The position numbers and the translations under genes were made by a program. A stretch of DNA of 64,000 nucleotides, from assembly GCF_014648875.1 (NCBI RefSeq), contig NZ_BMRY01000008.1, positions 310,001-374,000 of the forward strand, in the 5' to 3' direction. The notes under the pieces were generated by a model, which saw only the letters and a list, made by a program, of their open reading frames with translations, was not told the origin of the DNA and ran no database searches. The DNA is from Streptomyces parvus (GTDB lineage Bacteria; Actinomycetota; Actinomycetes; Streptomycetales; Streptomycetaceae). Positions within the stretch are counted from its first letter, which is position 1. Each line of letters starts with the position of its first letter. Below, in pieces: positions 32,164 through 39,594 of this stretch.

Positions 32164-33909
32164 TCAGACAGACTGCGCTGTGGACGTCGAGGTTGCTGCG
32201 GGCCGGGATGACCGGGCCGGGGCGGGCGGCTCCTCCCGCCTTCGCATCCGGGCCACCATGCCCTTGAAGTCGCCTTGGCTCAGCCAGTCCGTCCCCATCG
32301 TGTCCACCGGGCACCCGGCGGCGCGCAGTCCGCTGACGATGTTCTGGCGACAGGACTGGTAGTCGTCGAGATCGATGTAATTCAGTCCGTCGATGTCGCT
32401 GATCGTCCGCTGTTCGCCCAGCTTGAGAAGCAGCGTCCCGGTCGGGTGGGTCATCAGGGCCATGCCCAGCTCGATCAGCACGTTGGGCCGGGCCTGCATG
32501 GACGGGAGGGTCTCGGCGGTGCGCTTGCTGAGGTCCGGGTGCAGCCGCACGATGTCGTCGGGGGTCATCAGGACCACCACGGCCTGCGCACTGGCCAGTC
32601 CCCCGCGGATCACCTCGCTGAGGTAGGGAGAGGCGTTCCCGCCTCTCGCTCGCAGAGCGGGCCACTCAAGGGGGTTCAGTCCGATCGACCGCAGGAAGGC
32701 GAACATCTCACGTCGCGCGAACTCGTCCCGGCCGTGGACGACGAAGACGTTCCTGGCGCGGTCGGCGCGGTCGCTGGTGTCTGCCGTGGACGTGTCATCT
32801 GCACTCATGGGTGTCTCCCTCTTCGCAGGTGCCGATTGCTCGGCCTTGTCGATCGCCGCTGACAGGTAGCCGAGTTCGTCGTCCAGGCGCTCCAGCATCG
32901 AGCGCGCGAGGGCGCGGTCGTCGGTGAACGGGCCCCGGGGCACCAGCATGCCGGTCAGGTCGAAGGACCGCCCGAGATTGACTGAGGCGATGTCGACTGT
33001 CCGCCGCAGCGTGTCGAGTTCGGACCGGAGGATCCGGGCGTCCGCGAGGTGCTCCGCCAGCTGTTCGGCCCACTGGGCCGTCGCCGGCCCGCCCTTCGCC
33101 CCGGGCGCTGCACGCCGTTCACGGATGCCGGCGCTCAGGGATTCCAACGTCGCCCGCAGGGTCCGCGCCCGACTGTCCCGCTGCCACACCAGCAGTTGGT
33201 ACCTGAGCTTGGCGGCGTGCAGCAGATAGCGGGCCAACGAGGGCAGTTCGGTGCCGCCGCGGTCGGACCAGGCCCAGGCGCTGGCGGCCTCGTCGGCCTC
33301 GCTCGTCAGCGCCACCACGAAGCGCCGCAGGGCCCGGTCGTCGGGCTCCAGCGCGGTCTCCCAGAGCGCGAAGCCTCCGGGCGAGGCGACGCCGGCCGAG
33401 GAGAGTCCGTGCGCGGTGTCCGGCAGCAGGCCCTTCAGCTCGGCGTAGAGCGCCGGGTCCGCGGACACCGGGCCGTCGCCGAGCCGCGCGAAGTAGAGCC
33501 GGGCCTCCCCCAGGAAGTACGGTGCGTGCCGGTCGACGATACGGCTCCACCGGCGATCGAGGTCACGCCACCAGGTCCACGGCTCGGGAGCCTCGGTGCC
33601 GGGAGGCGCCGCGCACCACACGGACAGGTTCAGTACGTCGTGGTGGACGCGGAGGACGGCCTGCAGGCCGAGCGTGTGATGCCGTTGCGCCGCGAGTGTC
33701 CGCTCCCCGCCGTCCGCTTCCACGGATTCCTCGAACTCCGCGGGCGGAACGTCCGGCAACCAGGTGCCCGGTACCGGCTCGTTCATGTTGAACTGCCTGC
33801 GGCACTCCTGCCAGACCGTCCGCAGCGCGTGCGCGGCCTCGGCGGCGTGCGGCCCCTCCGACGGAGCGAAGAGGTGCACGACGAACTCCTGGCCGACCAC
33901 CCTGGTCAC
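32164..33909 (-). CDS. CATRA-like protein fused to a C-terminal TIR-like NADase domain
   Basis: 581 residues from GTG at 33909 (AGGGGGG upstream, overlapping the CATASP stop by 4 bp). Residues 1-360 match, from memory, the CATRA (caspase- and TPR-repeat-associated) family: VGQEFVVHLFAPSEGPHAAE, then ALRTVWQECRRQFNM and a helical second half. Residues about 386-530 are a TIR-like domain of the CAP12/PCTIR type: NVFVVHGRDEFARREMFAFL, VVVLMTPDDIVRL, RPNVLIELGMALM with Glu480 as likely catalytic residue, LLLKLG. Such domains cleave NAD+ or make ADP-ribose-type signals. An internal ATG (codon 368, 32808) preceded by AGGGAG could yield a free 214-residue TIR. Typical CATRA genes have, as I recall, no TIR, so the fusion is notable. 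Confidence 0.82.
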   Translation of the reverse strand: MTRVVGQEFVVHLFAPSEGPHAAEAAHALRTVWQECRRQFNMNEPVPGTWLPDVPPAEFEESVEADGGERTLAAQRHHTLGLQAVLRVHHDVLNLSVWCAAPPGTEAPEPWTWWRDLDRRWSRIVDRHAPYFLGEARLYFARLGDGPVSADPALYAELKGLLPDTAHGLSSAGVASPGGFALWETALEPDDRALRRFVVALTSEADEAASAWAWSDRGGTELPSLARYLLHAAKLRYQLLVWQRDSRARTLRATLESLSAGIRERRAAPGAKGGPATAQWAEQLAEHLADARILRSELDTLRRTVDIASVNLGRSFDLTGMLVPRGPFTDDRALARSMLERLDDELGYLSAAIDKAEQSAPAKRETPMSADDTSTADTSDRADRARNVFVVHGRDEFARREMFAFLRSIGLNPLEWPALRARGGNASPYLSEVIRGGLASAQAVVVLMTPDDIVRLHPDLSKRTAETLPSMQARPNVLIELGMALMTHPTGTLLLKLGEQRTISDIDGLNYIDLDDYQSCRQNIVSGLRAAGCPVDTMGTDWLSQGDFKGMVARMRRREEPPAPARSSRPAATSTSTAQSV

Positions 33910-34262
33910 CGGTTCCCCCCTGCCTTGCCGCTCGACAGCCGGTGCACGAGGACGTTGAGACGTTCCCGGGTGCGCTCGGGCGCCTGCGTCTTGACCGGGG
34001 CGTCCGGTGGCGGCGGTCCCAGGGGGGTGAGCCGCAGGGGGTCCAGCAGCCGGAGATCCCCGGTCGCTTCGGCGAGTTGCTTCAGATCGCCTGCGGTCTC
34101 GGCCGCCGAGATGCTGTCCAGAATCTCGTCCAGCACGCTCCACCTGGTCGGCGACAACTCCCAGTCGCGGGCTCTGCGCAGCAGTTCGGCTGCGTCTTCG
34201 CGCACGGCGGACGCCCGCGCGGGGTCGTCGTCCTTGCCGCGCTTCCACAGTCCTCTCGGCAT
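33906..34262 (-). CDS. CATASP-like (CATRA-associated) small protein
   Basis: 118 residues, predicted all-helical. The core AELLRRARDWELSPTRWSVL, then AAETAGDLKQLAEATGDLRL and LDPLRL, fits my memory of the CATASP family that always accompanies CATRA and a TPR-caspase/CHAT protein. No catalytic residues. It sits between the TPR-CHAT protease (27 bp upstream) and the CATRA-TIR protein (4-bp overlap). This is the order expected for a stoichiometric three-protein complex. It probably acts as an adaptor. Confidence 0.75.
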   Translation of the reverse strand: MPRGLWKRGKDDDPARASAVREDAAELLRRARDWELSPTRWSVLDEILDSISAAETAGDLKQLAEATGDLRLLDPLRLTPLGPPPPDAPVKTQAPERTRERLNVLVHRLSSGKAGGNR

Positions 34263-34289
34263 CCGTGGTCCTTCCGGTTGATGGATCGG

Positions 34290-37200
34290 TCAGGCGCCGG
34301 CGTGGAGGTATCCGGCCCACAGGAACGGATGGTCCGGGTTGTCCGAGCGGATCTCCTGGACGGCGTTGTGGAGGGAAGCGGCGGACCGGCCGGGGTCGGG
34401 GCCGTCCCCGGTGGTGATCCCCGCGTAGAAGCGTTCGGCGATCCGCTGGGCGACGCCGTCGCTGGCCTCCCAGAGGTTGCCGATGACGTGCGGGAATCCG
34501 GCGAGCTGGAAGGCGGAAGTGAGGTGGATGGACTCGTCGAGCAGGTCCGTGCCCGCGGTGGCGGCCGTGCTGCAGGCGGAGAGGTAGGCGAGTCGGGCGT
34601 TGCCGATGTCCACGGGAGCCAGCGCGGAGACCGTGAGCGGCGTGTCCGGGTCCTGCAGGATCAGGCGGCTCCTGGACGGGTCGGCCGGGTCGCTGGTCCC
34701 GTGGCAGACGAAGTGCGAGATCGTGCAGCCGGGCAGGTTCTCCAGCACATTGGTCGTGGTCGGAAGGTCCGCGGCGCCTGCGGAGGGGCCCGTGAACAGC
34801 CCCGGCTCGCACAGGAGAACGGGATCAGGCAGCAGCCCCCGTACGAGAGCGGCCTCCTTGGCGACGGCCGCGAGCCGAGCGGTGCCGGGCAGTCCGGGCG
34901 TCGTGGCCAGCGCGACCACCAGCGCGCGGTCCGGCAGGCTCGGGGCCCTCGCGGCCCGCTGCCGGGCATGCTGCAAGGCGCCGATCGTCGGTGTGTAGGA
35001 AGAGATGACGCGATCCATCACGGCCCAGCGGTACCTGCCCGGCGTGACGCCGTGGTAACCGGCCGCGTGGATCGGCAGTTGCCCGAGACGCCCGCCCGGA
35101 GCCCACCACACCCGGGGCAGCGGAAGGCCCTTGCGCGGCACCCTGTCGTGGCCCAGGGCCGCGAGCGCCGGGAATGTCGCCCGGTGGTGGAGGTGCCGCA
35201 GGATCCGGGCCAGGACCGACTGAGCGGTTCGGGGATCGGAGTTCTCGTCGGTGCAGTCCCGCAACGCTTGCTGGAAGACGTCGACCATGCGCGTCACGGC
35301 GTCGTATGTGAGGCCACGCAGCCGAACGGTCCTGACCCCCTTCGGGGTGACCACCAGGGCGTCGCAGCGGTAGCGGCTGACATTGAACACCACCAGGTGG
35401 CCGCCGCGCGCCTGGGCGACGAGATCCTCGCCCCTCGTCGGCAGCCCGAAGGACGCGAAGCCGGGCAGGGCCCTGATCTGCTCCTGCAGCTCGGCGAAGG
35501 CCCGCGCGGTCCGGTCGGCAGCTGCTCCTGAACCTCTCTCCAGCTCGGTGCAGAGCGCGACGTAGCGGTCGGCCAGCTCACGGTGCTCACTGCCCAGTTC
35601 GGTCAGGTCGGTGCGCGTCTCCAGCGCCTGACTCAGCAGGACGGCCCGGCCGGCCTCCAGCAGGCGCAGTGCCCGGACGGCCCGCTTGCCGGGGGGCAGG
35701 GTGCGGTCGGCAAGGGTGAGAGCGGCGGCGTCCGCGGCCAGTCCGTCGAACTGGCCGATGGCGTACTGCTGGTCGTCCCGCTCCAGCCGACGCGGCACCA
35801 CGCGGGGCAGCAGCAGAACGGCTCCTCTCAGCAGGTCGGACGCCGCCGGCCGAGACGACGCCGCCTGAAGCCTCGCCCCCTCGCGCGCCGCCATGATCCG
35901 CGCGGTCGGCGGAAACTCCTCCCCTTCGGCGGCGGCGGTCAGCAGCCGCACCGCGGACGCGCGATCCGCGCGGGTTCCGCGCGTTTCCAGTGCGGAAGCG
36001 AGCAGGGCCATGCAGGCGACCTGCAGCGCCGGTATCGGGAGACTGCTCCGTCCCTTCCGGAAGCACTCGATGGCCTGGTCCAGGTCCGCCGGGTCCGACT
36101 CCTGCTCGAAGCGGGTCTGGAGGGCGATGCCGAGGTTGAGCAGAGCCGAGCCCAGCTCCCCGTGCCGGGGCGAGGCCGAGACCGCTGCCAGGGCCAGGCG
36201 TCCGGTGCCGATGGCCTCCTCCAGGTCGGCCGGCCGGCCCTCCGCCCGGTAGCGCATCAGCAGCAACTGGGCCAGGTGCCCCAGCAGCAGAAAGCGCGTC
36301 GGATCGCCTTCGGGACAGGCGGCCACGGCTGCCCTGCCCACCGAGATGGCCGGGTCCAGGCCGGCCGACTGAAGCGTCCTCTGCGCGAGAAGGGTCTGCG
36401 AGAACGCGAGGTTGGCCACACGCTGGGCTTGTTTGGGAAGGTCCTCGGAGGCGGTCGCCGATGCCTGACCGAGTTCGACCGCCTCCTGCGCGTCCGCCAA
36501 GGACTGGATGAGTTGCGCCCTGAAGCGCAGCCCCAGCGACAGGCCGCTCCGGACGTCGGCCTCGGCGGGGTGGCCGGGAGGGAGGTCGGCCAGTGCCCGC
36601 CTGGCCATGTCGACCGCGGTGTCCACCCCCTCCAGGTCACTTCGCTGCGCCGACGTGACCAGCAGCGCCACCGCGAGATTCCCGCGGTAGCGCGCCGCGT
36701 CGACGGCATCCGTCGTGGTGGCGAGCGACTGCCGTATCAGCTCCGTGTAGCGCGCTTGATCCGCCGGCACCGACGTCTGGAGGAAGCGCTTCGTCAGGGC
36801 CACTGCCAGGCTGTTCATCAGCTCGGCGCGCTCGTCCTCGCCCGTGGCCGTACCTTCCAGCGCCCGCTCGTAGGCGCTGATCGCGGCGTCCAGGCTCTCC
36901 AGGTCGCTCCCCAGATCGAACCGGTACTCCAATGCCGACGCGTAGCTCTCCCACCGTCTCGCCCCCCGCAGATCGTCGTCGGACCCCAGGTCGGCGGCCT
37001 TCTGCCTGAACTGGCGGCCGAGCTCGCGGTAGACCTCCGACGTGTCGTCCTCGCCCTCGCCCTCGGCATTCTTCTGGAACATGTCCGCCAGGCCCCTCAG
37101 CTGATCGGCGAGGCGGGCTCGGTTCCGGTCACCGGTGGCGGACGAGAGAGGGACGTCCGCCGCACGCCGTGCCGCCTCGACCGACGCGTCGAGGTCCGCT

Positions 37201-37868
37201 GCGGCCTTCGTGCGCTCGTACCTGAGCCGCAGGGCGTCGCGCAGACTGCCCAGTGCGACGGCGCGCTGGGGATCGTCGGCGGCCATGACCGCCGACGCGC
37301 GCTCGAACGCTTCGATCGCCGCGTCCAGGGTGTCCGGGTCCTCGTTGAGCCGGTAGAGGCCGGTCAGGGTGGTGCCCAGGTGGTTGAGGTAGGACGGCAG
37401 GTCGTGGTCATCGGGCGGGGTGGCGTCGACGATCAGCTTCCATTGGGTGGCCGCGGTCGCCAGGCCGTCCGGGTCGGCAGCCTCCTTGCTCTCCTGGGCC
37501 AGCACGGCTGTATGGAGCGCGGCGCTGATGAGGACCCGCGGCATCACTGACTCGGGAAGGGAGACGGCGGGCAGGTCCGGGGTCGCGCCCTTGAGGAAGC
37601 AGGGCACGAACATGGACACGGCCTCTGCCAGGGCGATCCTGCCCTCCTCCTCGGGAAGACCGGGGAAGCGGGAAAGGTGGATCCAGCCGAGGCAGTACCT
37701 GGCTTTCACATCGTCGCGGTCCGCCTTGACCAGCGCGGCGAGACGTTCGGCCTCGGCGAGCGCCTCGTCGGCCATCACCTGGTCGAATCCTTCTTCGGGG
37801 ATCGCCAATACCCGCGCCCACAGAGCATCGAGCAAATCCTCGCGTTCCCCCACCGGTTCCCCCCGCAT
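34290..37868 (-). CDS. TPR-repeat CHAT-domain protease
   Basis: 1192 residues. Residues about 60-800 are alpha-helical TPR-like repeats, with recurrent units such as DTLDAAIEAFERASAVM, SLDAAISAYERALEG and DLDQAIECFRKGRSSL. Residues about 880-1192 form a CHAT (caspase-like) domain: catalytic His1056 in HFVCHGTSDP and Cys1099 in LAYLSACSTAATAG, followed by SAFQLAGFPHVIGNLWEASD. It should be a cysteine endopeptidase kept inactive by the repeat region until a trigger is sensed. The start ATG at 37868 faces the divergent SARP-macro regulator across 171 bp. Its partners CATASP and CATRA-TIR follow directly. It is not separase-like beyond the shared clan. Confidence 0.92.
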   Translation of the reverse strand: MRGEPVGEREDLLDALWARVLAIPEEGFDQVMADEALAEAERLAALVKADRDDVKARYCLGWIHLSRFPGLPEEEGRIALAEAVSMFVPCFLKGATPDLPAVSLPESVMPRVLISAALHTAVLAQESKEAADPDGLATAATQWKLIVDATPPDDHDLPSYLNHLGTTLTGLYRLNEDPDTLDAAIEAFERASAVMAADDPQRAVALGSLRDALRLRYERTKAAADLDASVEAARRAADVPLSSATGDRNRARLADQLRGLADMFQKNAEGEGEDDTSEVYRELGRQFRQKAADLGSDDDLRGARRWESYASALEYRFDLGSDLESLDAAISAYERALEGTATGEDERAELMNSLAVALTKRFLQTSVPADQARYTELIRQSLATTTDAVDAARYRGNLAVALLVTSAQRSDLEGVDTAVDMARRALADLPPGHPAEADVRSGLSLGLRFRAQLIQSLADAQEAVELGQASATASEDLPKQAQRVANLAFSQTLLAQRTLQSAGLDPAISVGRAAVAACPEGDPTRFLLLGHLAQLLLMRYRAEGRPADLEEAIGTGRLALAAVSASPRHGELGSALLNLGIALQTRFEQESDPADLDQAIECFRKGRSSLPIPALQVACMALLASALETRGTRADRASAVRLLTAAAEGEEFPPTARIMAAREGARLQAASSRPAASDLLRGAVLLLPRVVPRRLERDDQQYAIGQFDGLAADAAALTLADRTLPPGKRAVRALRLLEAGRAVLLSQALETRTDLTELGSEHRELADRYVALCTELERGSGAAADRTARAFAELQEQIRALPGFASFGLPTRGEDLVAQARGGHLVVFNVSRYRCDALVVTPKGVRTVRLRGLTYDAVTRMVDVFQQALRDCTDENSDPRTAQSVLARILRHLHHRATFPALAALGHDRVPRKGLPLPRVWWAPGGRLGQLPIHAAGYHGVTPGRYRWAVMDRVISSYTPTIGALQHARQRAARAPSLPDRALVVALATTPGLPGTARLAAVAKEAALVRGLLPDPVLLCEPGLFTGPSAGAADLPTTTNVLENLPGCTISHFVCHGTSDPADPSRSRLILQDPDTPLTVSALAPVDIGNARLAYLSACSTAATAGTDLLDESIHLTSAFQLAGFPHVIGNLWEASDGVAQRIAERFYAGITTGDGPDPGRSAASLHNAVQEIRSDNPDHPFLWAGYLHAGA

Positions 37869-37912
37869 GCCGCCATTGCATCGGACAAAGTGCCCGTACG
37901 GAGGAGTCTTTC

Positions 37913-37941
37913 CGCTTCCCAGGTGCTTCAGGCTTGCTTCA
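37913..37941. promoter_or_regulatory. SARP-type operator in the divergent island promoter
   Basis: TGCTTCA (37924-37930) and TGCTTCA (37935-37941) are exact direct repeats with a 4-bp spacer. CGCTTCC (37913-37919, 5 of 7 matching) continues the same 11-bp phase on the left. On the plus strand the last heptamer is followed 9 bp later by TGGATA (37951-37956), the arrangement of SARP-activated promoters. The site therefore suggests autoactivation of the regulator at 38040 and possible control of the CHAT operon. Confidence 0.68.
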
Positions 37942-38039
37942 CAGTTTTTCTGGATACGCCCAACGCCTCGTTGCTAAAGTCACGTTGCCGCCCTTCGGCG
38001 GAGTCTGCGGGACGCCAGTCGACGGAGCCGGAGAACCAG

Positions 38040-39452
38040 GTGACGCGTGTCCGGATATGCGTGTTGGGCTCGACGGCGCTCACCGTCGGCGGTACGCGGG
38101 TGCGCATGCCGCCCCTCACGACCAAGCTCCTGCTGCGGCTCGTCGCGGCCGAGGGGGAAGCCGTTCCGGTGACCCGGCTCTATCGCGAGCTGTGGGGACT
38201 GCCGCACGACGGCCAGGTGACAAGGGCTCACCGTACCCAGGTGCAGCAGCGAATCAGCGAACTGCGAAAGGCCGTTGATGCGGGCGAGGACTCGGCCTCG
38301 CCGCTCGTGCGCACGGAGCAGATGCTGAGCGGCCCGTATCCGGAGTCGGCGTACCGGCTCGTACCGGACCGTGACCGGCTGGACTGCACGGAGTTCATCG
38401 AGCTGGTGAACGAGGCCACCTGTTCGGATCCCGCGACGGCTGTCGTGCTGCTGAACCGAGCGCTCGGCCTCTGGAAGGGAAGGCCGCTGCAGGAGGTGGC
38501 CGAGTCGGATTTCGCCGAGCCGCTGGTGCGTCGGCTCATGGGAACGCTGGACACGGCTCGCGGGGAACTGGTGCGGGCGCAGGCTGATCTGGGACATCCG
38601 GAACTGGCGCTGCCGGTCGCCGAGGTGCGGGCTGCGGGCCGGCCCGACGATTCGGCCGCGGCGGCCGCCGTACGTTCACTGCGCCGACGGGTTCGCGCTC
38701 GCCGCGGCGACGAGATACTGCGGCGCGAGTTCACCGGGATCTCCACCAGGCTGGTGGTCAAGGCGGGCGACCTGTTCGACCAGCACGACGCCAATATGGC
38801 CGTGGGGTTCTGCGACACCTTCGACACGGCCACCGAGAACGACGTGATCATCAGTCGCGACAGCGTGCAGGGGCAACTGCTCGACCGCGTCTACGGCGGC
38901 GACCGGGGACTTCTCGACCGGGCGCTGCGCAAGGGGCTGCAACGGGTCGAACCCTCCGGGACGGAACACGTACGGGACAAGCCGAAGGGCAAGCGGATCC
39001 GGTACCCGATCGGATCGGTCGTTCCGTTGTCCTTGCCCGGTCGCCGCGTCTTCGCCTTCGTGCACTGCCGACAGGGCAACGACCTCGTCACCCGGTCCGA
39101 CCGGGACGCCCTGCGCCTGAGCCTGGAGTGCCTGTGGGCCGACGTCGCCGTGCACGGCCTGCGCAAGCCGACGGCGATTCCGCTGGTGGGATCGGGGCTG
39201 GCCCGGGTGGAGTTGGAGCTCGAGCAGCTGATGATCCTCATCATCGACACCTTCCTGGCCAGCAGCCGGTCCGAGCGGCACACGCCTGAGCTCCGCATCG
39301 TCGTCCGGCCGGGCGATCTCCACGCGATCCGCATCTCCGAGGTCGCGCGCTTCGTGGAGGCGCTGGACGACCACGGTCAGGCGCCCGGGGACCTACGGGG
39401 CCGGCTGCTGGACAGCGCCACGTTCACGGCGAAGGGCCATGCGCGATCATGA
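38040..39452 (+). CDS. SARP-like regulator with C-terminal ThsA-type macro domain
   Basis: 470 residues from GTG with GGAG upstream. Residues 1-100 are an OmpR/SARP winged helix (VRICVLGSTALTVGGTRVRM, TRAHRTQVQQRISELRKAVD), and 105-235 a BTAD helical domain (ECTEFI-like LDCTEFIELVNEA, ALGLWKGRPLQEV). Residues about 237-445 resemble the macro domain of Thoeris ThsA: LVVKAGDLFDQHDANMAVGF, CDTFDTATENDVIISRDSVQ, GQLLDRVYGGD, IPLVGSGLARVELELEQLM. In Thoeris that domain binds ADP-ribose-type signals made by TIR enzymes. Here it would let a transcription factor read such a signal, and the island has a TIR. Divergent from the CHAT operon. The macro assignment is by eye; nucleotide binding is inference. 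Confidence 0.83.
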   Translation: MTRVRICVLGSTALTVGGTRVRMPPLTTKLLLRLVAAEGEAVPVTRLYRELWGLPHDGQVTRAHRTQVQQRISELRKAVDAGEDSASPLVRTEQMLSGPYPESAYRLVPDRDRLDCTEFIELVNEATCSDPATAVVLLNRALGLWKGRPLQEVAESDFAEPLVRRLMGTLDTARGELVRAQADLGHPELALPVAEVRAAGRPDDSAAAAAVRSLRRRVRARRGDEILRREFTGISTRLVVKAGDLFDQHDANMAVGFCDTFDTATENDVIISRDSVQGQLLDRVYGGDRGLLDRALRKGLQRVEPSGTEHVRDKPKGKRIRYPIGSVVPLSLPGRRVFAFVHCRQGNDLVTRSDRDALRLSLECLWADVAVHGLRKPTAIPLVGSGLARVELELEQLMILIIDTFLASSRSERHTPELRIVVRPGDLHAIRISEVARFVEALDDHGQAPGDLRGRLLDSATFTAKGHARS

Positions 39453-39508
39453 CGGAGCCTGCGGTTCACCTCGTGTGATGGCAGCGGAGCACGTCGCCCG
39501 GTGACCGA

Positions 39509-39547
39509 CGCTCCCGGCCCATCGGGATGGACGGCCGGGAGGTCCGA
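39509..39547 (+). pseudogene. remnant of the kinase gene 3' end
   Basis: Reads RSRPIGMDGREVR, aligning without gaps to the kinase C-terminus RFRYIGMNGREV; the kinase stop TGA is CGA here. No upstream body of the kinase is present, so it is a 13-codon fragment at the right island edge. Confidence 0.8.
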
Positions 39548-39575
39548 CCGGGGCACCCCGGTCGGACCTCCCGGC
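39534..39575 (-). terminator. terminator after livK
   Basis: A perfect 20-bp stem: arm 39534-39553 (GCCGGGAGGTCCGACCGGGG) pairs with 39556-39575 around CA. It lies 19 bp downstream of the livK stop on the minus strand and also terminates plus-strand transcription. Confidence 0.88.
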
Positions 39576-39594
39576 AACCCTCTCCGTGCGGTGC

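Larger units (their letters stand above)
39509..39576. repeat. right 68-bp direct repeat flanking the island
   Basis: Same orientation as 28406-28473, 59 of 68 bases identical. It joins a kinase 3' remnant to the terminator in front of the intact livK gene. The pair of repeats brackets about 11 kb. Confidence 0.9.

Noticed and set aside
33910..34812. Upstream in-frame extension of the CATRA-TIR gene
   Set aside because: It overlaps the CATASP-like and CHAT genes; the GTG at 33909 has a strong ribosome site and the CATRA motif begins right after it.
37677..38039. Upstream in-frame extension of the SARP-macro gene
   Set aside because: It runs into the CHAT gene; the SARP winged-helix start and a GGAG site fix the GTG at 38040.
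28406..39576. tRNA-type attachment site for an integrative element
   Set aside because: The flanking repeats lie in protein-gene 3' ends and a terminator; no tRNA or integrase gene is present.
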